Assembly (NCBI GenBank): GCA_029448655.1
Contig: JACCLO010000007.1
Coordinates: 2,666,001-2,730,000, forward strand
Length of the DNA stretch: 64,000 nt
Origin: Wolfiporia cocos
Taxonomy: Eukaryota > Basidiomycota > Agaricomycetes > Polyporales > Phaeolaceae
Direction of reading: 5' to 3'
The notes beneath the pieces were generated by a model. It worked only from the letters and a program-made list of their open reading frames with translations, was not told where the DNA came from and did no database searches. Below are positions 12,067 through 23,721 of this stretch, one piece after another. Within the stretch, counting starts at the first letter, position 1; each line of letters opens with the position of its first letter. The translations under genes were made by a program, and so were the position numbers.

Positions 12067-12774
12067 TCACAAGCTAATTTCAAGTTCATAGGCACAGTAC
12101 CTTTTTCGACCTGGCTCACACTAAACCAAAACCACGACAGCGTCAGAGCACCTCCGGGAAGCACCCCCAAAGCTGGAACCCAATGCCTCAGCTAGACCCA
12201 AGCCCTACATACGAACCATCCCGGGCACTAGCCACCCACATCACTAGCACACCTGAAACCCCAATCCCAGACCACCAGTCCAACTGTCCAACCAGAAGCC
12301 CAGTCACGAAAGCCATATGGGCATGGCAGAGCATCATAAGCCAGCCCAACGAACCCAGCATGGCCACTCAAGACTCATGGCTAGGACCACCAGACAACAT
12401 CCACCCAACCAACCATCTCCAATGCCTCCTGTCTCTACAAACCGCAGCCATTACCAGCTACATGGTCACTACCAACCATGGACCATACACCATTACTGGC
12501 ACGGACTATGTACACTACAGACCATGGCCTACAGACAGCCTTGAACTCCACTACACCCTAGTCTACAAGGAACACCGACCACGGGCAGCAACCACGACAT
12601 CACCGATCGCAGCCGATCACGCTCGATTAGTGATGTGCAAAGCACGGCTCGGCTCAAAGCCCGGGGCTTGGGCCCGGCTTTGAAGGGCTTGGGCTCAGCG
12701 GAATGTCAAGCCAGGCCCTCCTTGACGGCTCAGGCCGGCTTGGGCCCGGCTCAGGCTCAGGCCGGGGCTTATGG

Positions 12775-13331
12775 TGTCACAGACGTACCACGTCTGTGCA
12801 ACCCAGGCAACTGGGGAAGTCCTATAAGCCTGACAAGGCGGTGCACCACCCAACAGAGGTGACGACGTCGGCTGTACCCCGCACTGGGGACTCCTAAGAC
12901 GCGACGTATTGAGGCAGCGCACAGACAAGTAAGTCTTAGAGGGGCCCCGGGCCAGTAGTCACACAGGAAAGTTGGTAAGAGAGGGACCTAAGTCCATTGA
13001 CGAGAATCTTAGAGATGGGGTATCAACCCACATCTCGACGTATTATATACATGCGCATGGTGGCTACCTAGCTAGCCCTAAAGAAGTGGCCTGTGCGCCA
13101 TCTATCTAAGAGATCATGTGCAAGGACATGTGACATGTAAGTAATGTGACCATATGTGTGGCACCTGACGTGCGCGCTACCCTACAGCGCTAATCTACTG
13201 GGTCAGCTGATCTAGACGGAATGAAACAAACGTGGAGGTGGCTGAGGCTCAGAGAGGTGTGCGCGACACGTAACGGCACCCATAAGACCTATAGCGAGAG
13301 TTGTCAGATATCCCCCGGATATTCTGTGACA
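12775..13331 (-). mobile_element. Solo LTR nested in hAT element
   Basis: 557 bp with TGTCACAG and CTGTGACA ends and 5-bp duplications TATGG (12770-12774, 13332-13336). Orientation is inferred from partial similarity to the family E LTRs on the minus strand. Confidence 0.85.
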
Positions 13332-13554
13332 TATGGGTAATCATGTAGGACCTCGAAATTATTGGCTTGTGCAGCTCAAATGGCAGCACAACATATTCAG
13401 AATGCTTATATTTGTTGTTATTCTGATCTACAAGTGTTTTTACAGCTGTTTATGATGTTGACCGAAAATCCAGATCTCGATCACAACCCTGATCGCAACA
13501 GTAGTCACAACATTCCGCACCGTGTTAGCAGATCACAAGTCATTGTAATGGTTG

Positions 13555-13925
13555 TGTCACAAGCCGATTTTCTCCAACTAGCTTACGACTAGAGACAACC
13601 CTTATCTTATCTAAGCGCCCGCCTATGCATCACGTGCAAGGACCCCGAACACCCCACACGTGCTTACACAGACCCCGGACACCCTTGTTGTGGCTCTACA
13701 CCTACGATAGGGTTTACCATACTCTAAACGGTCTATCAGATTACGTAATACTGTATAGTAGCCAAACATGTACAAACAGCCTACGAGCATATATACCAGC
13801 CAGACGAGCAGGGAGCACCCCAGACTCGTCTTGGCCTTTGTTGCCTTGAGTAGCCTCAGACTAGGAATACGCTTTCACGCGAGTAATATTCCCCTGAGTA
13901 GTTGCTTGAGATAGCGCTTGTGTCA
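13555..13925 (+). mobile_element. Solo LTR nested in hAT element
   Basis: 371 bp, TGTCACAAGCCG to GCTTGTGTCA, with 5-bp duplications GGTTG (13550-13554, 13926-13930). A TATA-like CATATATACC lies near 13790. Confidence 0.85.
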
Positions 13926-14769
13926 GGTTGTTGAGATCATATAAGGTGAATTGATGCAAAATCTTAAACCAAAGGGCCCATTTTCACTAATTCTAACAAC
14001 ACCACAGCTGCGCGCCTAAAGCCGCCGGCTCAGGGCTCGGCTATGGCCGGCTCACAATCCAAGCCGGGCCCTGAGCCGTCTTAAGCCGCCCCCCCAGGCT
14101 CGGCTCGGCCCGGCTTAAGTCGGCTTGGCCAGGCCCGGCTCACGGCTTTGAGCCGTGCTTTGCACATCACTACGCTCGATCACCCTATGTCATCCAAGGC
14201 CATTACTGGCCAGTCCACAATCACTAGCTACATCACCGATCATGGCCCGTTAACCCCGTCATTACCGGCACTGGCCCCAATCTACGCTAGAACCCCAATC
14301 ACAGACTTAGAACCCCCCCATTACTGGCAAACCCCCAATCAGTGAGAACCACCGATCTGGGACGAACCCGCTACGTTGCCATGGACATCTAGCGCTCCCT
14401 TAGCTGTACCCACACCCCAATGCCATTACAGGCCACGTAGCACTTAGATTAGGTCAGCGCCGACGCCCTATGGGCCATGCACCATAACATGTACAAATAG
14501 TGTAGAGTCTGTATAAACGGCTGACCATCTTGAGTGAACCTCAGACTTGTCTTGGCCTCTTCAGCCTTAGATGCCCCGTACCAGGAAGGCACCTTTGTGC
14601 GAGCCCCCTTCCCCTTGGTGTGTGTCTTAGGTTGTAGCATGTGTCACAAACACATTTAGGCAGACCCCCTGAATTATACCTTGTGGGCTCCCAGTAGAAT
14701 CTTGAGGGGTATTTTCACAAGAAAGTGAGTATTACCTCATTTCCTCTATTCTAGGCCAATTACATGGCA

Positions 14770-15367
14770 TGTCCCTACAATATGGGCTATTCGGGCGCCC
14801 CCTTAAAGCCCTTAAGGCTTGTAGCCACCCTCACACCCCTTACTGGATGCGTAGGATCTTAGGTACATGGTCAATAGGTAGACACGTGACCAGGATGCGT
14901 AGACAGGTGACCGCGTAGCGGCACCTGATCTACAATGACTAGCACCCAGCACCTGACAAGGTGTCTGGGGGCATATGAGTTCACAAGGTCCCATTACTGG
15001 AGCCTTGGTTTCCATCATATCAGCCCAGGCTTGATGCCAGGCTATGACTCAGCTTACGACCCAGTCCCCGTGCTGCCATTAGGGCGCACATACCATGTCT
15101 TGAGGGCAGGTAGTTACTAGGTAGTTACCAGTCCCTCATGTATATATACTTTAGCTGAGGTCACTAGGACTTCAGACTATTGATAGTCATTTGGGCCTAA
15201 GCTGGCCCCTCGAACCTCTCTGCTTGTGAGCCCCACTACTGCTTCTTGGATCCTACCTAGAAGGCGGCCTCTGCTACAACAACGTAGCATGCCCTTGTAG
15301 TTCTACCCCCTTGTGAGTAGCAGGGGATAGTTTAGGGATCCCTCCCTGTGTGAGTCGTCTTGTGATA
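14770..15367 (+). mobile_element. LTR-like repeat K, copy 1
   Basis: About 600 bp, similar in reverse complement to 25922-26504. Both copies end in GTCGTCTTGTGATA, the same kind of TA terminus as the TRIM LTRs at 50305-51238. No target duplication was found, so the outer borders are approximate. Confidence 0.6.
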
Positions 15368-16179
15368 GGTATGCTCAGATTTGAAACCTGGAAATACCTC
15401 TGAAAGTGCTCTAAGGGTGTCTACCAAGTCAATCATCCTATATGCTCTACAAGACCAAAAAAAGTTTAGTATCAATGCCATACTATTGCTGCTGCATAAC
15501 CTTCAACAAAGCTTTGACATGACATATCTGTGGCACCATTTCTTGATGTATATACACAAACATGGCTGACAACGGTCATATCAGTGGTCTGTGATGGCAA
15601 TGGAAGCACCTGCAGCTTATTTTTCAGCAGAATGCATAGGATTATTATCATTCTGAATGGGATAATGCTTGAAAGACATCTGTTATAGATTGGATATCCA
15701 TCAACCAAACACCTATGTTACAGTATCTAGTACAAATAAGCACCCAAGTACTAGCCAGTACAACAATTTGAACATAAAGGTTTCAAGCTTAATGTCCAAC
15801 TTGACAAGCTCGGCCACCTAAGTTTGAGAGTGGATATAGAGCACCTGTCACTATAACAAAGTCAAGCTGAAGAGAAAGACCTGTAGGTACATTAGTGTAA
15901 ATAATATCTGTCACTGTCCAAGGACAGGTTATTTATGGTACTACATGTTATGGATCAGATATCTGTTGACTAAATATCTGGAATGACTATTCAGTGTTGT
16001 CAAGTAGCAAACTACTTGCCAGCCCAAATAATGACCATTCAGGTCCAGAGCTCAAGCCTCATGGTGCAGACCTTGGTTTCCTGAGTTTGAGACTGGACAT
16101 AACACCCTTGAAACTACAACAAGGTTGAGCTGAAGACCAAGATCAGTAATTACACAGTTCAAATATTATCCACTTATCA
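15368..16179. other. No supported gene
   Basis: AT-rich unique-looking sequence between repeats; short frames only. Confidence 0.4.
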
Positions 16180-16950
16180 CATGATGCAGTGTGGACCCAA
16201 TGCAACAGCACTCATGAGAGGCATTAGCCAATCCCCCAAAAGGGCTACAATCTCAGCTTATGACACAGATGCTGTGGGACTCACCAAAGGCTCTTGATAA
16301 AGGGTGAGGTGAGGGATAACAAGTGTAGCAGAGAGTTATGAGATGTAACAACTGCCGTTGTAAGAGATTAGAACTGAGGAGCGTAAGCCTCAGAGTAAAC
16401 CCTTATATACATGTTCTTTGTTTGGTCAACAGACTGAGCCAAACAGCAAGACGGTCTGTGCGCCGTAATGCGCCAGACGACTAAGTCAACTACTCTAGTA
16501 GACCATGTGCGCCGGTAATGGCCGCACCAATCATAAGAGAGCGTGGACCCGTAGGTCCGTGTTGTCATTGTGGCTGCGATGGATGAGTAAGCCCAATCGT
16601 CACTAGCATGTGATACTCCATATGCCGATATCGGGATATGAGTAATGCTGTGCTATTGGCTTGTGATAATCCACGACCCGCTGACGTTTGCTACGGTGAG
16701 TAGTGCGTTATGTACGCGTTGTGTACGTACGTGGACGTAACTACGGAGCTACCCGTATTACGTAAGCTATAACTACTTAGTTAATAGCGGCTCGTCGGCA
16801 TCATGCCGGATAACTCTAGATAACCCTCAGGTATTCATAGAAATACCAGGAAAGTAGGTAAAAATATGGGAAAAATGTCAGAACTGTGACAGCTTATGCT
16901 GAGATGTGGGTCCAGCTACTTATGCAGGTGGATTTCCCATGGTCAGTGCC
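16180..16950 (+). repeat. Relic of a TRIM-type LTR, split by a younger LTR
   Basis: Positions 16188-16260 and 16897-16945 read together like the LTR of the TRIM at 50305-51238: GTGGACCCAATGCAAC, then CCCCCAAAAGGGCTAC, a hairpin, and GGGTCCAGCTACTTATGCAG. The split corresponds exactly to the solo LTR inserted at 16261-16891. Confidence 0.6.
16261..16891 (-). mobile_element. Solo LTR related to family E
   Basis: 631 bp, TGACACAGATG to GAACTGTGACA, with 5-bp duplications GCTTA (16256-16260, 16892-16896). It shares with the 698-bp family E LTRs the blocks GTGCGCCGGTAATGGCCGCA and ATCGGGATATGAGTAA. Confidence 0.85.
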
Positions 16951-17964
16951 TCCTTTTACATCTTTTAGTAACACATTATTTGTGTGCATCCACTAGGTGG
17001 ACTGCATGCCTACAGAAGCGGTGACACCACTATTGTCTGAGGTCTGAGTGTCTCTGATACCTAGAGTACCCTACCAGTAGCATATTGGTAAGTCAGAGCA
17101 CAGCATAAGTGAGAATAAATATGAGGGCCATGGTTGAGCACAGCAACAAGACACATGGGTTAGAATGTGTAACAAAATATTAGGCATCCAATTGAATAGC
17201 TTAGAAAATGACGTTATGGAACTATGACAATGGGAATACCATGCAAACAGAGCATGGAGTGCCCCCACACACACTTAAGCATGGGAACTTGAACTGCATA
17301 AGTAGCTGGACCCAACATGATGACTGAGTTGTCATTGTAGCCCTTTTGGGGGAGTGGTTAATGTGCCATTCATGGCCTGTGTTTCTTATGATGTTATCAA
17401 CAAATGCATTATGTTTGCATATGGTCACTTATTTAAATGATTCCAACATGTTTCCAATAAAGTCATTAGATAATGCCCCCAGTGTATTACAGCGCATGGT
17501 CGTGATGTGCTCGTGACAACAAAACAGGTGGTGACTAAGCACCCTGCACCATAGTTTGTGTCGGAGATGAATAGGTCCCACGTTTTGGTGTGCATAGCCC
17601 CGAGCGCTTCGCACAGAGTCCGAGCTCGCAGACATCTCGTATAAATTTGATTGATTATAATGCATCGCTGCCTCTGGTACACAGCCACGAGTAGACAGCT
17701 GTTGGCGCACAGCCCATCATGAGATGCCAAGCCATCTATCGAGCACAAAATAAGATTGACGGCGACAACCCTCTTAGCGCTGGAGTGTCACATGTCACGG
17801 GCAAGCATGCATCAATAGTTTTGCAATGCCTTGGAACCTGCCATCAGCGGTGGATTGTGGAGCTGTTGATGGCATGGAGCAAAGTGGGGTGTGGTGGGGT
17901 GATTTCGAGGACCGACTGCACTTCCATGATCCAGAGCTGATCCGTCGATGTCTAAAGCTTGAGA
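16951..17964. other. No supported gene; contains a second TRIM-LTR relic (about 17265-17375, minus reading)
   Basis: The minus strand of 17265-17375 contains CCACTCCCCCAAAAGGGCTAC followed by a degenerate hairpin and GCAGTTCAAGTTCCCATGC, matching the TRIM LTR. The remainder has only short frames. Confidence 0.5.
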
Positions 17965-17969
17965 TACAC

Positions 17970-18963
17970 TGACACAAGCAACAAACTAGCACTCAACCGG
18001 GGGAAGGGGGCTTGCTCAAAGGCACCTTCCTGATCCCGGGACCACTAGCCGTCAAAGGCCAAGACAAGTCTGAGGTTTACACTCAAGACTGCCTGGCATA
18101 TATACTCCTAAACTATTTGTACATGTTTGTGTACGGCGGCTCAGAGGCCTCTACGTACTGGTATCTAACTGGCTATGAGCTATGTGCCGGTAATGGCATC
18201 GGAGCACTGGGGTACGCGAGGATGTCCATGGCGACGTAGTGTAAAGGGGCGGATCTAATGTGTAGCCAATCTGTCGGGTTCAATCGGGGGTTCTCGTCGA
18301 TCGTAGGCACGCCGGTAATGGCGGGGTTCTAAGTCCGTGATCGGGCATGGTCTGCCGCGATCGGGGTTGGCCAGTACGGGCCGGGTATAGTGTGGGTTGA
18401 TCAAGCGTGATCGGCTGCGATCGGGGTGTAGCGCTCTGTGACTGGTAGGGTTCTCAGTCGTGCAGAGCCTCGGGTTATTATCCCTGCCTGTTGTACTCGT
18501 AGGTCAGGGTGTGTACGGGGTATAGTATAATGTCTATGCCGGTAATGGCGAGTGTCCGTGCGGTAGGGACGCGAGGTGTTAGGTTTAGTGTTCTGGGTCA
18601 CGTGCGAATGTAGACCGTGCCCCTAGTCGGCGTATAGCGTAGTGTGCGGTGGCGGTTTAGCCTTTAGTTGTATCAGGCGTACCGTCATGCTATCGTAGCC
18701 TGTTGGACTCTAGGGGTCGGTTCGTGACTCCGTGGTTTAGGGACTAGGCAGCGTATGGTTCTTGCTGCCGGGACTTGGACTGATTTAAGGGTTGGACTGC
18801 TGGTGGCCTGCTAGTGCCCGTAGTGTCCTGTATAGCGGAGGGCTCCTACTAGCGTTGCCGTGGGGTTCCAGCTAGGCTCGGATAGAGTGCTGTAGTGTGC
18901 GTACGGCGTGAGTGGGGTGTCAACCTAGGGTGTTCTACTAGGCTTTGAAATTGGCTTGTGACA
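17970..18963 (-). mobile_element. Solo LTR (family G, copy 2)
   Basis: 994 bp, TGACACAAGC to GGCTTGTGACA, with 5-bp duplications TACAC (17965-17969, 18964-18968). It is uninterrupted and so shows the full-length family G LTR. Several GCCGGTAATGGC motifs occur (near 18185, 18310 and 18537). Confidence 0.88.
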
Positions 18964-18968
18964 TACAC

Positions 18969-20395
18969 CTTTGACAGCTAGATATGTATGTTGTGGATTT
19001 GTTGAATGTGATTCAACAAAGCATAGGTTACGTTAGGCTCATGAATAGGTAGAGAGAGAGACAACCATTTATACCCCGCAGTCAGTATCCTATGTACATG
19101 TGCGGCAGCTGCTAGAGCCCATGGTCGAAGGTGAAGGCTCGTGAATAGGTAGCCTTGGCCAAGTTGCAGTTGCATTAGGAGGTACCTGCAGTCTTGATGC
19201 GAGTCGCATGAGTGGTGCAAGGTGCCACTTGGTCGACAGCAGAGTTCTTGGCACGTCAGCTTCCAGGGCCTGTGGAGCTCTGGATCGACCAGAAATCTTG
19301 GGCAGTAAGGCGGTTGCGAAACCTCTCTAATGCCGGAGTGACAGTTCCGCGGAGATGGCTGTGGCATGCGGCGAAGAAGCACATCATGAATTGGAATCTT
19401 GTCTACAGAGGTGTGCCGAGCTGATATTCATAGTATCTCTAGATCCGACGAATGCGCGAGGCGGCTATGAGAGGCGCCTGCTCACTGCAATTCGTTCTCT
19501 ACCACGTAAGCCGAATCGAGAGCTAACTGGTGACCGGTGACCGCTCGCTGCACGAGAGGCACGCTTTCCAACCTACCTGCAGCTTGTGTATACAATTGAT
19601 TGCCATTTCACTCCCAAGGTGGTTGATTCTAACTGACAAACACCACTTGAGGTTAATGTCCCACACGGTTTGCATGGCCTGTCCTTTTGAAACTCCGCGG
19701 TGGCTGAAGCGCCGCGCCACTTCTTCGGCGCTTCAGCTACTGGTGCGACACGAAGTCTTGGGCGCTTCAGCGACGCACGGCCATGAAGCGACACGATGGG
19801 AACCTCGGAATGGTTCTGACTATTTATTATGGGAGCATGCCATGTATAATATCATGGAGATAGTGCTGAGATGTAACAAATTGGTACTCCTATAGGAAGG
19901 TGTACAGTCAATTAATGTATCTGTAGCTGATCACATTGATGGACTGATGCTGGCGGCGACGACCGCGCGTGTTCGTGACTGGCATAGTCCGGCGATCGAC
20001 GTGGGTGTTGGAACGCTGATGTCCCATTGGACCGTGGCGGTTATCACTTGAAGTGCACGCTCAAGCTCAGCTTCATTGTCCTCCTCATCTTCATCAGCCT
20101 TTCGTTTTTCCGCCTCCTTTCCCTCTCCTTCTCGATGCAATCTTGACATTTTGCGGTAAGCTCCCATAAGCGGAATTCTTCTTGCGGATGGTGACATCAA
20201 TATTAAGTGTTCGCATGACACTCAAAACAGGTGCCTGAACGTTGCAGACATCCACAGTTACTCGTTCACCGAGCCCAGCCACCCTCCTGCGCTTCAGCCA
20301 CCGCGGAGTTTCAAAAGCCAAAGCCATGCAAATCGTGTGGGAGACATTAACCTCAAGTGACAAACACCTCAGTCTTGGTAGGTCAATGAGACAGA
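18969..20395. repeat. Region upstream of the ALDH gene with an 80-bp inverted repeat pair
   Basis: About 19632-19712 and 20281-20367 are inverted copies, each containing the block AAACTCCGCGGTGGCTGAAG or its complement. Translated outward, both read FETPRWLKRR. Between them a minus-strand frame (19931-20221) is Lys/Glu-rich (EDEEDNEAELERA). I cannot assemble a convincing gene. The right arm ends about 30 bp before the ALDH start codon, so it overlaps that promoter. Confidence 0.5.
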
Positions 20396-22863
20396 ATGCC
20401 TGCAGCATCGTTCTATACACCAATCGAACAGATTCCACAGGTGAGTTCGCATGCTGCTAGCACGTTGGAGATGAGCATGACATGCGCACCGAGCTAGATC
20501 CACCAGCAACTGCAACAAGCCTTCCGCTCTCGCAGGAGCCGTCCGGTTGCGTACCGGAGACAACAGCTCCTTCAGCTATTGCATCTCATACAGGATAATG
20601 AGGAACGTTTCCAAAAAGCCTTCAATGCTGACCTCGGTCGTTCTCTGGAGGAAGCATCCCTGTGAGCAATGCGATTGTGGTTTCATTGATCATTGACGGT
20701 ACCAGCGCTGATACCGGTTGCATTACACGTTCAGCCTTGAAATCACAGGTACCCTGCAGGAAGTCGGAGAGGCATACGAGAGCGTTGAGAAATGGACTAG
20801 TCCTGAGAGACCTCCATTTGATATCAACTGGTTTGCCATGTCCCCTCAAGTAAGGAAGGAGCCGAAGGGCGTCGTACTCATTATCGGGCCGTTCAACTAT
20901 CCCTTATATTTGGTGGTATGCTCGTTTGTAAGTCACAGCTAACATTGTCATTGTGTCACAGTAACATACACAGTTCTTCAATAGGCTAGTGCCATAGCTG
21001 CTGGAAACGCTGTTATGGTCAAGCCGTCTGAGCTATCGCCAGCAACTGCAACGCTCTTAGCAGAGCTTGTTCCAAAATATCTTGACCCTGAGATGTATCA
21101 CGTTGTGAACGGTGGCGTCCCAGAGACTACAAAGGTGTGTGTACGAACGATCGAGAAAGAGCAATTCTCACACTGAAGGATGGACAGGTCCTCGAGCTGT
21201 CCTTCAATCACAGTGAGCAGTATGCTATTTACTTTGGCGATATACTACTAATTTATCCTCCACAACCTAGTACTTTATACTGGTATGCGCATGCGCGCTA
21301 TCTACGTTCAATGTCTTAACGCGTGATCATAGGAAATGGTCGCATTGGTCGTATAATCTGCGAGGCAGCTGCAAAACACCTTACTCCTGTGACGCTTGAA
21401 GTGAGTATGAGCCTGGGATAAAGATACCGTTGGCTAACGAGGTCTATAGCTTGGAGGTGAGAATCAGAGGCTGGTGTACCCGCGCAGGACCTCACTCGGC
21501 TGATAGGTAAATCTCCTTGTGTCATTGACCCGCGATGCGACGTGAAGGTTGCTGCAAAAAGAATTATGTGGGGAAAGCTCTTGAACGGGGGACAGGTACG
21601 CATAGCAATTATAGCTCAGTAGCCTTACGCTGACGCCTCCGGCGGGCTAGCTGTGCCTCTCGCCTGACTACGTGCTCGTGCCGGCGTGGTTCCAAGACAC
21701 CTTCGTGGAGGCCCTCAAGAATGCGTGAGTGCACTTTCCCAGATACTGGCTGAAGCTGAAGCGGCCTCCAGCTACTACGAGCTCCACCCGACCGACCCGA
21801 AGGTGTCGGGACTCGTGTGTCGCATGGTCAACGAGCGGCATGCCGAGCGCGTTAAGCGGCTCATTGATAACACGCAGGGCAGGATCGTATTCGGCGGGGA
21901 GGTCGACGTCGAGGCCAGATATGCCGCCCCGTCTTTGATCAAAGACGTCCGCAAGGATGACTCATTGATGAGCGAGTGGGTACATGGCGCGTGTGAGATA
22001 CGCGGTGCTTATCGTTTACGCGCCAGGGAAATATTCGGACCTTTCCTGGCTGTTGTGCCTGTAGAGGACGTGGACGAAGCGATTGAATTTATCAATGCTG
22101 GGTACGAAAGACTCCTTCATTCATTTCTCTGAAATTAAAGTTGCCACCCAGTGATCGCCCTCTCAATATATACGTCTTCTCAAATGACCCATCCTTCAAA
22201 GGGAAAGGTAAGAGCATCAGAATGTATCAGAACTCTCGAATCATTGTTCTCCATAGTTATCGATAACACACAAAGCGGCACTGTGTTCGTCAACGACACG
22301 GTATGGCAGTGTGGAGGTAAGTCTGGACATTTCAGCATGATGTGCATTTCTCGATCTAGGTTCCCAGTCCACGGCGCACCATTTGGTGGCACTGGTGCTA
22401 GCGGCTGTGAGTATCGTGCGTCCGCTATACGGGAATGATATACATCGGAGATTTCAGACGGGTATACTACCGGAAAACACGCCTTTCTCACCTTCACCCA
22501 CCTGAGGTGTACCGCGGACAACCCGAACTGGTAACTCACTGTGTCCTCTCGAGCTCTGCGACTCTGATCTTCTGTGCATTCTCAAAATCAGGGTCGACTC
22601 CGTGCTACTATCTGGGAGATACACCCCATGGAAGGTGATCATCACCCTTGTTTACGATGACTTGATCGTTTACATTTCGTTGTTCTAAGCCGGCCGCCGT
22701 ACAGCGACTAATCAAGATGCTACGTCCTCGGGTACCGCCCCACGATCAGCAGCACGGAAGCTCGGCGAGCAGGCTGGGAGTTGCTATTGCAATTGGCTTG
22801 ATGGGCGCAGCGCTAACGTACTTTCTTAATGTGCCGATGCCCCGGTCATTCTCCCGTGCATGA
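20396..22863 (+). CDS. Class 3 aldehyde dehydrogenase (fatty aldehyde type) with C-terminal membrane anchor, 18 exons
   Basis: It would oxidise fatty or other hydrophobic aldehydes with NAD(P)+ at a membrane, by analogy to yeast Hfd1 and mammalian ALDH3A2. By-eye exons: 20396-20440, 20498-20661, 20735-20915, 20985-21134, 21188-21212, 21271-21282, 21333-21400, 21450-21456, 21507-21595, 21651-21724, 21772-21975, 22027-22101, 22152-22207, 22257-22316, 22368-22406, 22458-22530, 22592-22634 and 22690-22863. They sum to 1539 nt, an open frame of 512 residues plus stop. Motifs in order: [47 protein letters not shown] (general-base Glu), [13 protein letters not shown] (nucleophile Cys), [12 protein letters not shown], and [14 protein letters not shown]. 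The last exon adds a hydrophobic segment, [18 protein letters not shown], followed by a short basic tail, as in tail-anchored family members. Exons of 12 and 7 nt are needed to keep the frame and the conserved core. No defect was found. Confidence 0.92.
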
Positions 22864-23077
22864 TATTTTTCCAGCTTGCCCGCTTCCCTGCTGCGATTTG
22901 ATATTTTAGTGAATCCTGCGAGCGATCTGCTTGTAAGAGTGAGTGTCTGTTTGCACCTGGCATGTGCTGGTAGATTGTATGGCGTAGGGGCGATGTGGCT
23001 CCGCATGCGTCGCGTGTGGAATGTACTCTCTTGAACAGATTGACACTTCCTACTTTATGCGCGGATTCCCGTGTATG
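22864..23077. other. ALDH 3' flank
   Basis: Short spacer to the first hAT element; no terminator motif is identifiable. Confidence 0.4.
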
Positions 23078-23717
23078 TAGTGATGTGCCGGGCCCGGCCC
23101 GGCCCAAAAGCCCCGGCTTTGGCCTGGCTTTGAAGGCCCACGGCTTTCCAAAACCTCAGGCCGGGCCCCCACTGGCGGCTCACGGCTTGGCCCGGCCTGG
23201 GCCGGGGCCAAGCCGGTGCCTACCGCTGCTAGGATAGTCATCACTATAGCTTCAAAAGTTTAAAACATACCATTATCAACTGTTGCTTGGTGAAAAGGAA
23301 TGCTGAGGCCTACAGTTTATAGAAGGATGAAGTGTCAAAATCACCTTCCACCGGTGTGGCATTCAGTAGCGCACCTGCCATATGGGGTATCATATAGGCC
23401 CCCAGCGGTGCACGGCAGGCTTCAATGTCAAAGATTTGATTTAGGGACCTTTTCTGTGGCTTGAAAGGAACAACACAGTGGCAGTACATTGGATTTGAGC
23501 ATATTGGTACCATGTACAATCCTCTATTGTAATTGCTGGACATTGTATCCATTAGGGTCACCAGGCCAGGGCTCAATGACTTGGCCCGGCTCAGCCTGAG
23601 ACACAAGCCAGGCCCTGGGCCGTCTCAAGCCATTGTGTGAAGCCCAGCTTGGCCTGGCCCAAGTAGGGCTTGGCCCAGCCCAGCTCACGGCCCAAAGCCA
23701 GGCCTGGCACATCACTA
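23078..23717. mobile_element. Non-autonomous hAT element, GGCCCGG-rich ends
   Basis: 640 bp, TAGTGATGTGCC to GGCACATCACTA; same family as 12628-14172. The 8-bp duplication CGTGTATG lies at 23070-23077. Its right copy is split by the next hAT element (CGTG at 23718-23721, TATG at 24741-24744). Confidence 0.88.
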
Positions 23718-23721
23718 CGTG

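Larger units (their letters stand above)
12628..14172. mobile_element. Non-autonomous hAT element with GGCTCGGC-rich ends, carrying two solo LTRs
   Basis: TAGTGATGTGCAAAGCACGG at the left and its complement at the right give a 23-bp perfect inverted repeat. It is flanked by 8-bp duplications CGCTCGAT (12620-12627 and 14173-14180). It is 1545 bp long, of which about 940 bp are the nested LTRs and their duplications, leaving about 607 bp of element. No transposase is seen. Confidence 0.9.
11112..14646 (+). mobile_element. Solo LTR (family G, copy 1), about 1.03 kb, split by two hAT elements
   Basis: Begins TGTCACAAGC and ends CATGTGTCA, flanked by perfect 5-bp duplications CAAAC (11107-11111 and 14647-14651). 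Subtracting the hAT elements at 11122-12066 and 12628-14172 with one 8-bp duplication each leaves about 1029 bp. The same LTR recurs at 17970-18963 and 33356-34983. It contains repeated CCATTAC(T/C)GGC motifs. Confidence 0.9.
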
